NCBI GenBank assembly: GCA_031426355.1
Contig: JANPLD010000068.1
Location: forward strand, 112,894-176,893
Source of the DNA: JANPLD01 sp031426355
GTDB taxonomy: Bacteria > Pseudomonadota > Alphaproteobacteria > Rickettsiales > UBA8987
DNA length: 64,000 bases
Direction: 5' to 3'
Shown here: in pieces, positions 40,783 through 50,796 of the stretch
Layout: each line of letters begins with the position of its first letter
Numbering within the stretch: position 1 is the first letter of the stretch
Translations under genes and position numbers: made by a program
The notes under the pieces: generated by a model
What the model saw: the letters and a program-made list of their open reading frames with translations, nothing else
What the model was told of the DNA's origin: nothing
Databases searched by the model: none

Positions 40783-41913
40783 TTAGAAGATTTTAAAATA
40801 TTTTAAATCATTAAATGTTGCAAAAAGCATCAGGGCTATAAGCAACGCAAAGCCAAATTTAAAGAGATAATCCTGCGCCTTATCTGACATTGGCTTACCT
40901 CTTACGCCTTCAATTATATATAACAATAAATGACCGCCATCAAGCATAGGAATAGGGAATAGATTTACAAGGCCTAAATTCACTGAAAGTATCGCCATAA
41001 ACCAAACCACAACCCTGATGCCCTGCTCAACTGATTTACCGGAATAATCTGCGATCCTTAAAATTCCGCTGATCTGGTCAGAACTTCTCTGGCCGGTAAC
41101 TATCTGCCCAAGAGCCTGCAGAGTTTTAGCGGAGAGATCATAAACTTCGAGGAAAGAATTATGTACACCCTGCATAGGAGTAAGTTTGCGGTATTCCATT
41201 TTTTCTGAAGAGATGCCTATCAATCCTATTTCCACTTCATCACCGAATATATCTTTGGATGATTGTTTTTTTGGAGTTATATTTGTTTCAATAACCTTGC
41301 CTTCCCTTTCATAAGAAAGTTCTATTTCTATATCAGGGTGAAGAGATACTATGCCTTTTATCTGCTCAAAGCTTTTTACCTTATCACCATCTACGCTGAT
41401 TATTTTATCACCGATCTGCAAGCCCACAGTTTCTGCTGCTGAATCTTTCTGAACACCTGAAACTATAGGGGCTGTAAATGGTTTGCCGTAAACAGAGAAA
41501 AATATTGCGATCACTATAATGGCAAAAATATAATTTGCCGCAGGACCTGCCAGAACTATCAGGAACCTTTTCCATAAAGCCTGGGTATGGAAAGAAATTC
41601 TTCTCTCTTCCTCAGTCATTTTTTTAAGCTTCTTTTTATCAGGGGTACTTGCCGCGTTCTCATCGCCATACATTTTTACGTATCCGCCGAGTGGTATGTA
41701 GCTGACTTTCCACCTTGTGCCTGATTTATCATTCCACCCGAATATCTCCTTACCAAAACCTATGGAAAAACTTTCGATCTTCACGCCGCATTTTTTTGCA
41801 ACCCAGTAGTGACCATATTCATGAATGAAAACGATAGCAGAAAGTATAAATACAAATGAGAAGATATTATGAACTAAAGTATAGAATGCCGAGGTTTCGC
41901 TTAAGAATTCCAT
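40783..41913 (-). CDS. rseP: Site-2 intramembrane zinc metalloprotease RseP
   Basis: A 376-residue membrane protease. The zinc site HEYGH is at residues 31-35 in the first membrane segment, and the third metal ligand lies in NLFPIPMLDGGHLL near 320. One PDZ domain is visible about residues 155-225 (SAAETVGLQIGDKIISVDGDKV). RseP cleaves membrane-bound anti-sigma factors and spent signal peptides. It overlaps dxr by 13 bases and precedes bamA by 47 bases, the classical order. Confidence 0.95.
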   Translation of the reverse strand: MEFLSETSAFYTLVHNIFSFVFILSAIVFIHEYGHYWVAKKCGVKIESFSIGFGKEIFGWNDKSGTRWKVSYIPLGGYVKMYGDENAASTPDKKKLKKMTEEERRISFHTQALWKRFLIVLAGPAANYIFAIIVIAIFFSVYGKPFTAPIVSGVQKDSAAETVGLQIGDKIISVDGDKVKSFEQIKGIVSLHPDIEIELSYEREGKVIETNITPKKQSSKDIFGDEVEIGLIGISSEKMEYRKLTPMQGVHNSFLEVYDLSAKTLQALGQIVTGQRSSDQISGILRIADYSGKSVEQGIRVVVWFMAILSVNLGLVNLFPIPMLDGGHLLLYIIEGVRGKPMSDKAQDYLFKFGFALLIALMLFATFNDLKYFKIF

Positions 41914-43085
41914 GCTGACTTTTTTATGTTATTTTCTGATAGTTGCTTTGCTAAAGCCCTTGAAAATTCATCTATGATATAAATTTCTTCAAGAGTTTCG
42001 GCTTTATATGAACCTGATATAACTTTTTCTACCACCATTTCAACTATATACGGTATCTGGGTAAAACTTATTTCGCTATTCAGGAATTTTTCTACGGCTA
42101 TCTCATTAGCTGAATTAAGGGCGACACAGGCTGCCTGAGAAACCTCAAGCGCATTTAAAGCTATTTTTAATGATGGGAATTTTTCGTAATCAGGCTCAAA
42201 GAAGGTTAGACTGCCTATCTCTGCCAAATTCAGCTTCTTGGTATTATTGAAGATCCTTTCAGGGTAACCAAGCGAATATGCGATAGGTATTTTCATATCA
42301 GGAATTGATAGCGCTGAAAGAACAGAACCATCTTTGTAATTTACCAGGCCATGTATAACTGATTGCGGGTGAACCAGAATTTTTATCTGGGAAGTTTTAA
42401 GCGGGAATATCCTGAAGGCCTCAATAACTTCGAGACCCTTATTCATCATGGTGGCCGAATCAATTGATATTTTTGCGCCCATATTCCAGTTAGGGTGTTT
42501 CAGCGCCATTTGCGGAGTGATATTTGCAAACTGTGATCTAGGAAGGTTTAAAAATGGGCCACCGGAAGCTGTAAGGGTTATATCTTCTATTGAATCCACA
42601 TTGTTAAAATCAAATATCTGGTAAATTGCGTTATGCTCGGAATCTACCGGGATTATTTTTGCGCCTGATGTTTCCGCTGCGGCATTTATTATCTCACCTG
42701 CGCAAACCAGACATTCCTTATTTGCCATGGCGATCTTATTACCGGCTTTAACGGCGGCTAAGGTTGGCTCAAGCGCGCAGAAGCCAACTGCGCCGGAAAC
42801 ATATACATCCACTTTTTCAGAAGATGCATCACGGCTTGCTTCCTTACCGGCCAAAGCTTTTATATTGGTTCCTTTTAAAAGGTCTTTTAGTTCTGAATAC
42901 TGGGCTTCATCAAAAACTACCGCCTGTTTTGCCTTTAATTTTATTGCAGCTTCGGCAAGTTCTTTTGAATTTTTGCGGGCTATTAAAGTATGAACAGAAT
43001 ATTTATCAGGATTCTGTAATATGAGTTCGGCAGTGTTCTTGCCTATAGTTCCCGTAGCGCCTAATATTGAAACTTGTTTTTTCAT
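41901..43085 (-). CDS. dxr: 1-deoxy-D-xylulose 5-phosphate reductoisomerase
   Basis: A 394-residue NADPH-dependent enzyme of the MEP isoprenoid pathway. The NADPH-binding motif GATGTIG is at residues 9-15. The substrate and metal site has MANKECLVCAG and PVDSEHNAIYQ (about 119-155), and the flexible loop region has HPNWNMGAKISIDSATMMNKGLE. Full length. It ends in a 13-base overlap with rseP and starts one base into the cdsA stop, so the three genes are coupled. The MEP pathway makes the undecaprenyl carrier precursor used for the envelope. Confidence 0.97.
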   Translation of the reverse strand: MKKQVSILGATGTIGKNTAELILQNPDKYSVHTLIARKNSKELAEAAIKLKAKQAVVFDEAQYSELKDLLKGTNIKALAGKEASRDASSEKVDVYVSGAVGFCALEPTLAAVKAGNKIAMANKECLVCAGEIINAAAETSGAKIIPVDSEHNAIYQIFDFNNVDSIEDITLTASGGPFLNLPRSQFANITPQMALKHPNWNMGAKISIDSATMMNKGLEVIEAFRIFPLKTSQIKILVHPQSVIHGLVNYKDGSVLSALSIPDMKIPIAYSLGYPERIFNNTKKLNLAEIGSLTFFEPDYEKFPSLKIALNALEVSQAACVALNSANEIAVEKFLNSEISFTQIPYIVEMVVEKVISGSYKAETLEEIYIIDEFSRALAKQLSENNIKKSAWNS

Positions 43086-43789
43086 TATTGCGGCAGGATT
43101 ATTTTATTGAATATCTGCCAGTAAATATAGATGCCGGCGACATTAAGTACGAGAAGCAGGCCGTCGATCCTATCGAGGATGCCACCATGACCGGGAATTA
43201 TATTGCCGGAATCCTTAACGCCAAACCTGCGTTTCATCCATGATTCAAACAAGTCGCCAATCTGCGAAATTATAGGAACAAGGATATGTATAGTTAAAGC
43301 TATGTAGAATTTTTTATCTGATATCTCACCTGCGCCGAATGAAAGTGAATAGTTCATTATGAAAAAGAACAGTAAACATCCGATCACTCCGCCGATAGCC
43401 CCAGCCCATGTTTTATTAGGGCTTACCTTTGGCATTAATTTAGGGCCACCAATAGTTTTACCGAATAAATAACCGAATATATCATTCACCCATACAAGGC
43501 CTACTATTACAAATAACAGCAACGGGAAAGATTCAAAGCTTGCAACCGGAACTTTGTAGCGCGCGAGGAAAAGAAATACGAGGCCTGCAAATCCTATATA
43601 AATAAATCCCAGCAGCCACCATAATATGGCCTTCTTTGATTTTGAAGTTATCTTACACCATTCAAAAACAGCAACCAACAGCGCGGCTATTATTACAATA
43701 TCAAAAACCAGACCGCCTGCATACATCAGGTAGAGGAATAAAGGCGCAAGTATAATTGCAGATATACTTCTTTTTACTAGATTGGACAT
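43085..43789 (-). CDS. cdsA: Phosphatidate cytidylyltransferase (CDP-diglyceride synthase)
   Basis: A 234-residue polytopic enzyme making CDP-diacylglycerol, the precursor used by PgsA. The family signature near the C-terminus is GVKDSGNIIPGHGGILDRID, preceded by KVSPNKTWAGAIGG. About six hydrophobic segments are seen. It heads the cdsA-dxr-rseP-bamA-ompH operon; uppS, which often precedes cdsA, is not present here. Its start is 89 bases from the divergent unknown membrane protein. Confidence 0.96.
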   Translation of the reverse strand: MSNLVKRSISAIILAPLFLYLMYAGGLVFDIVIIAALLVAVFEWCKITSKSKKAILWWLLGFIYIGFAGLVFLFLARYKVPVASFESFPLLLFVIVGLVWVNDIFGYLFGKTIGGPKLMPKVSPNKTWAGAIGGVIGCLLFFFIMNYSLSFGAGEISDKKFYIALTIHILVPIISQIGDLFESWMKRRFGVKDSGNIIPGHGGILDRIDGLLLVLNVAGIYIYWQIFNKIILPQ

Positions 43790-43855
43790 ATAGTTGTGCT
43801 AAATAGACGTTTCTATTATTGAAATAATTGCATTTGATGAGATAGTCATCAACTA

Positions 43856-43871
43856 ATTGGGAATTCCCAAT
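43856..43871. promoter_or_regulatory. 16-bp perfect palindrome before the unknown membrane protein
   Basis: ATTGGGAATTCCCAAT is a perfect palindrome centred on an EcoRI-like GAATTC, ending 7 bases before ATG 43879. It lies in the 89-base divergent spacer with cdsA. It could be a repressor operator, or an RNA hairpin that covers the ribosome-binding region of the plus-strand gene, which has no other obvious Shine-Dalgarno sequence. Confidence 0.45.
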
Positions 43872-43878
43872 AATTATT

Positions 43879-45153
43879 ATGGATCTACTTACTTTTTACA
43901 TAAACAGTATTTTCGGTTTTTTGTCTTTCCCTGGCCCGGCAGATATCTGTAAAGATGAAACTGGCTTAAGGAGTTATTGCATCGGCATATCCTCTTTTGC
44001 ATTCTACCTGCCTTTTATTGCATTATTTGCATGTATCTTACTTAGCCTGAAGCCAAGGCTGGTTGGAAGGTTCATTTTATTTTCCATTATCTCTGTACTG
44101 GCGGCTTTTATATATGCGGATAATATTCTCAAAAGCATATCAGAGCCGTCCAATTATGGTTTTGAGACTTATGTTCTGATATTTTATTCTTGGTGTTTTT
44201 TCTTTGTAGTAATTTTTACCTTTGCGCTTTTATTTAAAAGGGCGACCAATAATTTATTTCTGGTATTTTTGTCGGCTACCATAATATCTTCCTTTGCCTT
44301 TGTTTATTATGGCAGAGGGAGTTTTGAGCAGGCGACAAGCCTTCTTGGCGGCGCGTTCATAAATTTGAATCTTAAGTTCATTTTAAAAAGTAACCTTATA
44401 CAGCTTGGGTTATTTGCTCTAATCCTGACCTGTATTTACGGGCTTTATTCACTTATCAAACAGTGGGTATCTAAGGGAAATGTTATACCGGAACTGTTCT
44501 TTGAAAAATTCAGGGTACTTTCACTTTTTACTATAATTCTTTTAGCTCCGCTTATTTCCTTACCTTTCGGCGCGCTCAAAAATGCGCAGGATGTAGAAAA
44601 GGCAAAAGCGTTCATTGATGGGATAGCTAAAAAAGCTACCAGATATTATTATGAGAATGGTGAATATCCAAAGATAATAGATGAATTCATTGATAAAAGT
44701 GCAAAAAACCCAAGGCTGCTTAAAAGGCATGAATTTTTTACTTACGGAATAAAGGGAACATATTATTTCAGCAGATCAGATAAATTCTGTTTCCTGTTCC
44801 AGAACCCTGCTCAGAAATTTGGTTATTACTCACTTACCAGCGCAAGGGAATGGCGTTTTACACCGAGCCTTGATTCGTTTGACAATGTATATATCCAAAT
44901 GTGTGATGAATCTTTAGAAGGAACTGACCAGCTTATCTCTAACCATCTTGGTATGGAAAATCCTAATGATTTCCTTAATTCAAAAGCTATAGAATTCAAT
45001 AGCCCGAATATATTGCCTGAATCAAAAATATCTTCGCAGGAACTTGATAAGAAGATCAATGAATATGGTAAAGACCATCCTGAAATATTCCAGTATTATG
45101 GTGGCAGACCTGCGAATTATAAAGAGCTGATAGAAGAGAAATACGGTAAGTAA
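43879..45153 (+). CDS. Unknown polytopic membrane protein with a soluble C-terminal domain
   Basis: A 424-residue protein I cannot assign. The N-terminal half (about residues 1-235) has seven or so hydrophobic segments. The C-terminal half is soluble and begins with AKAFIDGIAKKATRYYYE followed by NGEYP, wording that resembles the helix-to-turn region after the N-terminal helix of type IV pilins and pseudopilins. The rest has several aromatic-rich strands (FTYGIKGTYYF, CFLFQNPAQKFGYY) and two spaced Cys. It stands alone, divergent from cdsA and convergent with lpxL (2 bases). A membrane-anchored sensor or assembly factor is possible; no function is claimed. Confidence 0.6.
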   Translation: MDLLTFYINSIFGFLSFPGPADICKDETGLRSYCIGISSFAFYLPFIALFACILLSLKPRLVGRFILFSIISVLAAFIYADNILKSISEPSNYGFETYVLIFYSWCFFFVVIFTFALLFKRATNNLFLVFLSATIISSFAFVYYGRGSFEQATSLLGGAFINLNLKFILKSNLIQLGLFALILTCIYGLYSLIKQWVSKGNVIPELFFEKFRVLSLFTIILLAPLISLPFGALKNAQDVEKAKAFIDGIAKKATRYYYENGEYPKIIDEFIDKSAKNPRLLKRHEFFTYGIKGTYYFSRSDKFCFLFQNPAQKFGYYSLTSAREWRFTPSLDSFDNVYIQMCDESLEGTDQLISNHLGMENPNDFLNSKAIEFNSPNILPESKISSQELDKKINEYGKDHPEIFQYYGGRPANYKELIEEKYGK

Positions 45154-45154
45154 A

Positions 45155-46075
45155 TTATACCAGATACGGCTTACGGCCGATATACCATCTGTTATGCATC
45201 CAGAACCATTGGGTTGGGTATTCTGAAATCCATTTCTCATAGATATTATACACTTCCTGCATTATTTGCTGGCTGGTTTTATCTTTTGTTTCAATTGGAG
45301 GCTCAAACCTCAGTTCAAATTTCTGGTTTTCCTTACGGATGTTCCTGCCCATTAATATTTTAATATCAAATTTTAATGCCAGATCTGCGGGCGTAGAAAC
45401 TGCCCTGACTGATTTTTTAAAAAATTCAACGTTTACACCTTCACGAGTTTTCTGGTCTGCAAGCAATCCTAAATTGCCACCCTTCTTAACATGAGCGTAA
45501 ATATCCCTGAAACCTGATTTACTGCCTTTTTTAATAATAAAGTCAGTGTAGGCACCCCTTCTATCCTGTATAAGTTTTTCTACGTAAGGGTTATTTGCGT
45601 GGCGGTAAATTAAAGCCATATCGGGAACAACCTCGCATAACATGCGGGAAGAAACTTCCCAGTTGCCAATGTGGGCGGAAATAAATATCGCGTTCTTGTT
45701 TTTGGAATTACTAAGTGTTTCTTCTATGAAGTTGAATCCTGTAACTTCACAGATATCTTTCATTCTCTCTTCTGAAAATCCTGTTATCGCAACAAGCTCT
45801 CCGGCTGTTCTACCTAAATTTTTCCAAGCGCCTTGTGCTATTTCTTTTACTTCCTCAGGAGATTTATCTGGAAATGCCTCCCTGATATTCTGCAATGCTA
45901 TTTTATTTGCCGAATGATATTGCCCGAAAAAAACTACCAATTTTCCAATGAGTGCGGAACTTACTTTATAAGGGATCAATTTAAAAAGATAAAAAACAGG
46001 AAATATCAAAGCGGCTTCCAGAACATATCTTACCTTCTGGTATAAAGAAGGCTGTGGTACATATGGTTCAGCCAT
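45155..46075 (-). CDS. lpxL: Lipid A biosynthesis acyltransferase (LpxL/HtrB family)
   Basis: A 306-residue inner-membrane acyltransferase that adds secondary acyl chains to Kdo-lipid A. The catalytic H-x4-E motif is HIGNWE (His135, Glu140). Other family segments are GGNLGLLADQKTREGVNVEFF near 200-220 and QWFWMHNRW near the C-terminus. With lptE and the outer-membrane assembly genes it shows that the organism makes LPS, unlike the Anaplasmataceae. It lies between the unknown membrane protein (convergent) and gyrA (6 bases upstream). Confidence 0.94.
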   Translation of the reverse strand: MAEPYVPQPSLYQKVRYVLEAALIFPVFYLFKLIPYKVSSALIGKLVVFFGQYHSANKIALQNIREAFPDKSPEEVKEIAQGAWKNLGRTAGELVAITGFSEERMKDICEVTGFNFIEETLSNSKNKNAIFISAHIGNWEVSSRMLCEVVPDMALIYRHANNPYVEKLIQDRRGAYTDFIIKKGSKSGFRDIYAHVKKGGNLGLLADQKTREGVNVEFFKKSVRAVSTPADLALKFDIKILMGRNIRKENQKFELRFEPPIETKDKTSQQIMQEVYNIYEKWISEYPTQWFWMHNRWYIGRKPYLV

Positions 46076-46081
46076 TCTTAT

Positions 46082-48949
46082 CTATTCTTGGTTTCCAGCT
46101 TCTGAATTATCTGCAACTTCAGTATCCATTATTTCAGTATTTTCAGGTTGCACAACATCATCAGCATTATTCTCGGCTTCTTCACCTGTGATACGCGCTG
46201 CGGAAACTATTTTTTCCTTACCTTCGATCCTGAATATTGTAACACCAAGGGCGTTCCTTCCGGTGATACGGATGCCATTTACAGGGCAACGTATCAGCTT
46301 ACCAGTATCAGTAACCAACAGGATCTGGTCTCTGTCAGTAACTACGAAACTGCCACAAACCTTGCCGTTCTTCTCGCCGGTTTTAACATTGGTAACACCT
46401 TTACCGCCGCGGTTAGTTACGCGGTATTCAAAAGCGGAAGTTCTCTTACCAAAACCTTTATCAGTTATTGTTAAGATGAAATCTTCATTTCTTGCGTAAT
46501 CAATTGCTTTGTTGAAATCGATCTTACATTCAGCTTCTTTAAGTATCGCTTCAATTTTATCGGCTACTTCTTCATTGCCGGTTTTCCTGAGCTGCTCAAG
46601 GGTTATTTCCTTATCGAAATGGAGAGAGCTTTCTTCTTTCAGTTCATGGTCTTTAGAATAAACTGATGGAAGTATAGTTGCTATCTTCATTCTGGTTTCG
46701 AGAGCAAGGTTCAAATATTCATCCCTGATCTGAGTGTTGATCTCAATACCGTTGATTACTGAAAGTGAGATAACTTTATCATCTTTATCTAATCTGATAC
46801 CGCGAACACCTGATGAATCCCTTCCTTTAAATACGCGAACTGCTTCAACCGGGCAACGAACTGCGTTTCCTTCTGCAGAAGCTAATAGAATATGCTGCGA
46901 TGCTTCGGCTATTGAAACACCAATCAGGCTGTCATTATCTTCAAGTTTGATCGCGATCTTACCATTTGCTCTGATTGACTCAAAATCAGAAAGTTTATTT
47001 CTTCTTATGTTACCAAGCGCAGTTGCAAAAATTATATCGAGGTTTTCCCATGAGGTTACATCTTCAGGAACAGAAAGGATTATATTAATTTTCTCATCCT
47101 GCTCTAGCGGGAATATATTCACCAAGCTTCTGCCGCGAGATTGCGGGTTACCAAGCGGGAGTTTATAAGTTTTGAGTTTATATACTTTTCCTTTGGTTGA
47201 GAAGAACATCATTGGTGTGTGAGTGTTTGCAACGAATGCCTGTGTTGTTGCATCTTCTTCTTTAAGGTCAATACCGCTTCTGCCTTTGCCGCCGCGTTTC
47301 TGCGCGCGATATGTGGAAAGCGGGGTACGTTTGATGTAGCCTCCAAGAGTTACCGTCACAACCATATCTTCACGCGCGATCAGGTCTTCGATATCTTCGT
47401 CTAAATTCTGCGCTTCGATAAGTGTTCTTCTAGGAGTTGCGAATTGATCCCTTACTTCAAGAAGTTCAGTTTTAATAATTTCCATTATTTTTGAATTGTT
47501 CGCAAGAATGGAGAGATAGTCTTCAATTGCTATGGCAAGCTCGCTTAATTCGCCTGTGAGTTTTTCCTGCTCAAGGCCGGTCAACCTTGCAAGTCTCATT
47601 TCTAATATTGCCCTTGCCTGCTCCTCAGTGAATTTACATCTGCCGTCTTTTACAACGTTAAACTCATCATCAACCAGTTTAATAAGCGGCTCAATGGTAG
47701 TTGCGTTCCAGGTCTGCAGCATTAATTTTGATTTGGCAGTTCCAACATCCGGGGAGCTTCTGATGATCGCAATAACTTCATCAATATTTGCAACGGCTAA
47801 TGAAAGACCTATCAATATGTGAGCGCGCTCACGTGCTTTTGAAAGTTCATAAGCAGTTCTTTTCGTAACAACTTCCTTACGGAACCTGATAAATATTTCG
47901 AGAACGTCTTTTAAGCCCATCTGGCGCGGACGACCATGATCAAGAGCTAAGATGTTAACACCAAAGCTAGTCTGGAGAGGAGTGAATTTATAAAGCTGGC
48001 TTAATACTACTGAGCCAACTGCGTCCCTTTTCAATTCTACAACAACACGTACACCTGATTTATCAGACTCATCACGGAGGTCAGATATACCTTCAATTTT
48101 TTTCTCACGTACAAGTAACGCGATCTTTTCTACAAGGTGAGCTTTGTTAACTTGATATGGAATCTCAGTTATTATAATAGTTTCCCTGCTGCCTATCTCT
48201 TGGATCTCAGCTTTACCACGGATAATTACTGAACCCCTACCCTCCTGGAGAGCATTTATCGCAGGAGTTCTACCCATTATTATTCCACCCGTTGGAAAAT
48301 CAGGGCCCGGAACAATTGCAGTAAGATCATCAATAGTTGATTCAGGGTTATCAATAAGCAGGCATGTTGCGTCAATTATTTCGCCAAGGTTATGCGGAGG
48401 GATATTAGTTGCCATACCAACTGCGATACCGGCAGTTCCATTCACAAGTAGATTGGGGAATCTTGCTGGGAGAACTATAGGCTCCCTTTCAGTGCCGTCA
48501 TAATTGTCCTGCCAGTCAACTGTGTCCTTATCAATATCTTCAATAAGTTTATGGGTAACTTTCGCCATGCGCGATTCAGTATAACGCATTGCAGCCGGGT
48601 TATCACCATCCATTGAACCGAAGTTACCTTGCCCATCAACGAGAGGTAATCTCATTGAGAAATCCTGCGCCATACGAACTAACGCATCATAAATAGCTGA
48701 GTCACCATGCGGGTGATATTTACCCATCACGTCACCGACGATACGAGCTGATTTTCTATATGTTTTACCAAAATGAACGCCGGTTTCATTCATTGAATAA
48801 ATGATACGGCGGTGAACCGGTTTTAAACCATCACGGGCGTCAGGAATGGCACGGCTGACGATAACGCTCATCGCGTAATCAAGATAGCTACTCTCCATCT
48901 CTTTCTTGATGGATATAGGTATAATTTCTGCTGTATTTGAAGATGTCAT
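46082..48949 (-). CDS. gyrA: DNA gyrase subunit A
   Basis: A 955-residue gyrase A subunit, which with GyrB introduces negative supercoils. The catalytic Tyr is in AAMRYTES (Tyr123), and the GyrA-box QKRGGKGRSG lies near residue 540, followed by the full beta-pinwheel domain. The quinolone-determining positions are Ser84 and Asp88 (HPHGDSAIYD), the sensitive type. A long acidic tail (about 35 residues) ends the protein. It is longer than E. coli GyrA (875), largely from the pinwheel insertions and tail. Confidence 0.98.
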   Translation of the reverse strand: MTSSNTAEIIPISIKKEMESSYLDYAMSVIVSRAIPDARDGLKPVHRRIIYSMNETGVHFGKTYRKSARIVGDVMGKYHPHGDSAIYDALVRMAQDFSMRLPLVDGQGNFGSMDGDNPAAMRYTESRMAKVTHKLIEDIDKDTVDWQDNYDGTEREPIVLPARFPNLLVNGTAGIAVGMATNIPPHNLGEIIDATCLLIDNPESTIDDLTAIVPGPDFPTGGIIMGRTPAINALQEGRGSVIIRGKAEIQEIGSRETIIITEIPYQVNKAHLVEKIALLVREKKIEGISDLRDESDKSGVRVVVELKRDAVGSVVLSQLYKFTPLQTSFGVNILALDHGRPRQMGLKDVLEIFIRFRKEVVTKRTAYELSKARERAHILIGLSLAVANIDEVIAIIRSSPDVGTAKSKLMLQTWNATTIEPLIKLVDDEFNVVKDGRCKFTEEQARAILEMRLARLTGLEQEKLTGELSELAIAIEDYLSILANNSKIMEIIKTELLEVRDQFATPRRTLIEAQNLDEDIEDLIAREDMVVTVTLGGYIKRTPLSTYRAQKRGGKGRSGIDLKEEDATTQAFVANTHTPMMFFSTKGKVYKLKTYKLPLGNPQSRGRSLVNIFPLEQDEKINIILSVPEDVTSWENLDIIFATALGNIRRNKLSDFESIRANGKIAIKLEDNDSLIGVSIAEASQHILLASAEGNAVRCPVEAVRVFKGRDSSGVRGIRLDKDDKVISLSVINGIEINTQIRDEYLNLALETRMKIATILPSVYSKDHELKEESSLHFDKEITLEQLRKTGNEEVADKIEAILKEAECKIDFNKAIDYARNEDFILTITDKGFGKRTSAFEYRVTNRGGKGVTNVKTGEKNGKVCGSFVVTDRDQILLVTDTGKLIRCPVNGIRITGRNALGVTIFRIEGKEKIVSAARITGEEAENNADDVVQPENTEIMDTEVADNSEAGNQE

Positions 48950-49059
48950 AAACCTACGGTTTTTTGCTTTTTTAATTTCAGCAATTTATACAACAGATTC
49001 GCTGGCCTAGCAATGATTTTAAGCATATCCAGCCAAGAATATTTACCTTGGGAAGAGGG

Positions 49060-49755
49060 TTATTTTTTTTTCTTTGCAATCATCAGATTCAGGATCTCAA
49101 TTGACATTGAGAATGCCATTGCAAAGTAAATATATCCTTTCGGAACTGAAAGGCCAACACCTTCAGCAAGAAGGAAAACACCAACTAACATTATAAATGA
49201 TAATGCCAATATTTTAATTGTAGGATATTTCTTTATGAAATCTGCGACAACTGCTGAAGCAAATATCATTATGATTATTGCGATCGTCATAGCAGCAACG
49301 ATAACCGGAACATTAGTTGTAAGCCCGACTGCTGTAATTATTGAATCAAGGGAGAATATAAGATCAATAAAGGCTATCTGGACGATCGCTTTAATGAAGG
49401 TTCCTTTAAACTGTTTTATATCCTGCCTGTCTTCGTGTGTTATCTCTTCATGGATACCGGCAGTGCCCTTATATATCAGGAATAATCCGCCGAAGAACAT
49501 AAGCATATCTTTTCCAGAAATCCCCCTATCAAATATGGTCATGAGTGGTTTTGTCATTTCCATTAAATGAGTGAGGAAAACAAGTAAAACTATACGCATT
49601 CCAAGGGCTAAACCTAAACCAATTATCCTTGCTTTTTTTGATAGATCTTTTGGAAGTGTTGCGACAAGAAGCGCAATAAATATAACGTTATCTATACCCA
49701 GTATTATCTCTAAAACAGAGAGTGAGACAAAACTTGCTAATAATTCATAATTCAT
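49060..49755 (-). CDS. TerC-family integral membrane protein
   Basis: A 231-residue membrane protein with about seven hydrophobic segments. The two conserved acidic motifs are present: LEIILGIDNVIFIALL near residue 15 and DLIFSLDSIITAVG near 130. TerC proteins are linked to metal-ion (Mn, tellurite) handling, including Mn export that supports membrane enzymes. The soluble CBS and CorC domains of some relatives are absent. It is downstream of holA by 9 bases, probably co-transcribed with it. Confidence 0.92.
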   Translation of the reverse strand: MNYELLASFVSLSVLEIILGIDNVIFIALLVATLPKDLSKKARIIGLGLALGMRIVLLVFLTHLMEMTKPLMTIFDRGISGKDMLMFFGGLFLIYKGTAGIHEEITHEDRQDIKQFKGTFIKAIVQIAFIDLIFSLDSIITAVGLTTNVPVIVAAMTIAIIIMIFASAVVADFIKKYPTIKILALSFIMLVGVFLLAEGVGLSVPKGYIYFAMAFSMSIEILNLMIAKKKK

Positions 49756-49764
49756 GGTGCTTCT

Positions 49765-50796
49765 CTAACTTGCTAATTTTTGTAATAATCTCTCAGTTAT
49801 CATTTCAGGTTCGGCACCTGATTCCTTTATCTGAGACTCGGCACTATATAGCAAATGATATGCATTTTTGATATAATTATTTTTCGCTGCTATCCTTCTT
49901 AAATGCGATTTAAAAACCGGAACCTGCTTGAAAAATATTGGCGGTCTTACAGAAGAAACTGCCAGCTCTTCAGATTTTCCTGATCTTATCTGCTCATAAG
50001 AATATTCAATTTTTTCTAAATATTTTTGTAGCGACCTGATGATTGCGATAGGTACAACACCAGTTTCACCGCCTTTCAGGAACGCCCTGTAAACTTCTTC
50101 CCTATTGCCTGCAAAAACTGCATTGCAAATATCCTGCAGATCAGTTTCGGAAGAATTTCCCGTTGCGAGTATCACATCTTCAACATTCAGATTTTTTCTG
50201 TCACCCAAATAAAGCGAAAGTTTTTCCACTTCATTTACTAAAATCATTGAATCACCTTGGCATAATTTTGCCAGCAGATCGCTGACACCATTTTCTGCTA
50301 TAATATTTTTATCCCTTAGTAATTTTGATGCTTTGCCACTGAGTGACCTTTCGTCATCAAGATAATATGCAAGTGTTGCTGTATTCTTTCCCGCTTCAAA
50401 AAATTTCCTGAGGGCTGAAGTAGCTGGTAATTCCCCTGCGGTAATAAGTAAGAATGAATTTTTTTCTATGTCAGGGGTAATTTGCTCAAGTGTCGTGATA
50501 ATTGCTTCAGCTGTGTCTTTACCTTCAGCATTTTTGATCGTTACTAATCTTCTGCCGCCGCCAAAGCTTATAGCTGATAATTCATCAAATATAATAGTTG
50601 GTTCCTGATCTATACTGTTACTATCCAGCTTTGCTGAAAGGAATGGGTCATCCGGATTTGGTAAAATGGTGCTTTCTATTTTTTTAAAACAACTTGATAC
50701 AGCGCCGCTATCCTGCCCGTAAATAAGCAAAGCAGAGTAGCCCAGAAATTCCTGGGTTTTAATGAAACTATCAATTTTTGCCGGTTGTATCTTCAC
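49765..50796 (-). CDS. holA: DNA polymerase III delta subunit
   Basis: A 343-residue clamp-loader subunit that opens the beta clamp. The family fold is recognisable: a degenerate AAA+ domain with YGQDSGAVSSCFKKIE near residue 27, then LDDERSLSGKASKLLR, LCQGDSMILVNEVEKLSLYLG near 190, and a C-terminal collar with EIEYSYEQIRSG-like KIEYSYEQIRSGK. Its start overlaps lptE by 26 bases. The leuS-lptE-holA order is typical of Alphaproteobacteria. Confidence 0.93.
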   Translation of the reverse strand: MKIQPAKIDSFIKTQEFLGYSALLIYGQDSGAVSSCFKKIESTILPNPDDPFLSAKLDSNSIDQEPTIIFDELSAISFGGGRRLVTIKNAEGKDTAEAIITTLEQITPDIEKNSFLLITAGELPATSALRKFFEAGKNTATLAYYLDDERSLSGKASKLLRDKNIIAENGVSDLLAKLCQGDSMILVNEVEKLSLYLGDRKNLNVEDVILATGNSSETDLQDICNAVFAGNREEVYRAFLKGGETGVVPIAIIRSLQKYLEKIEYSYEQIRSGKSEELAVSSVRPPIFFKQVPVFKSHLRRIAAKNNYIKNAYHLLYSAESQIKESGAEPEMITERLLQKLAS

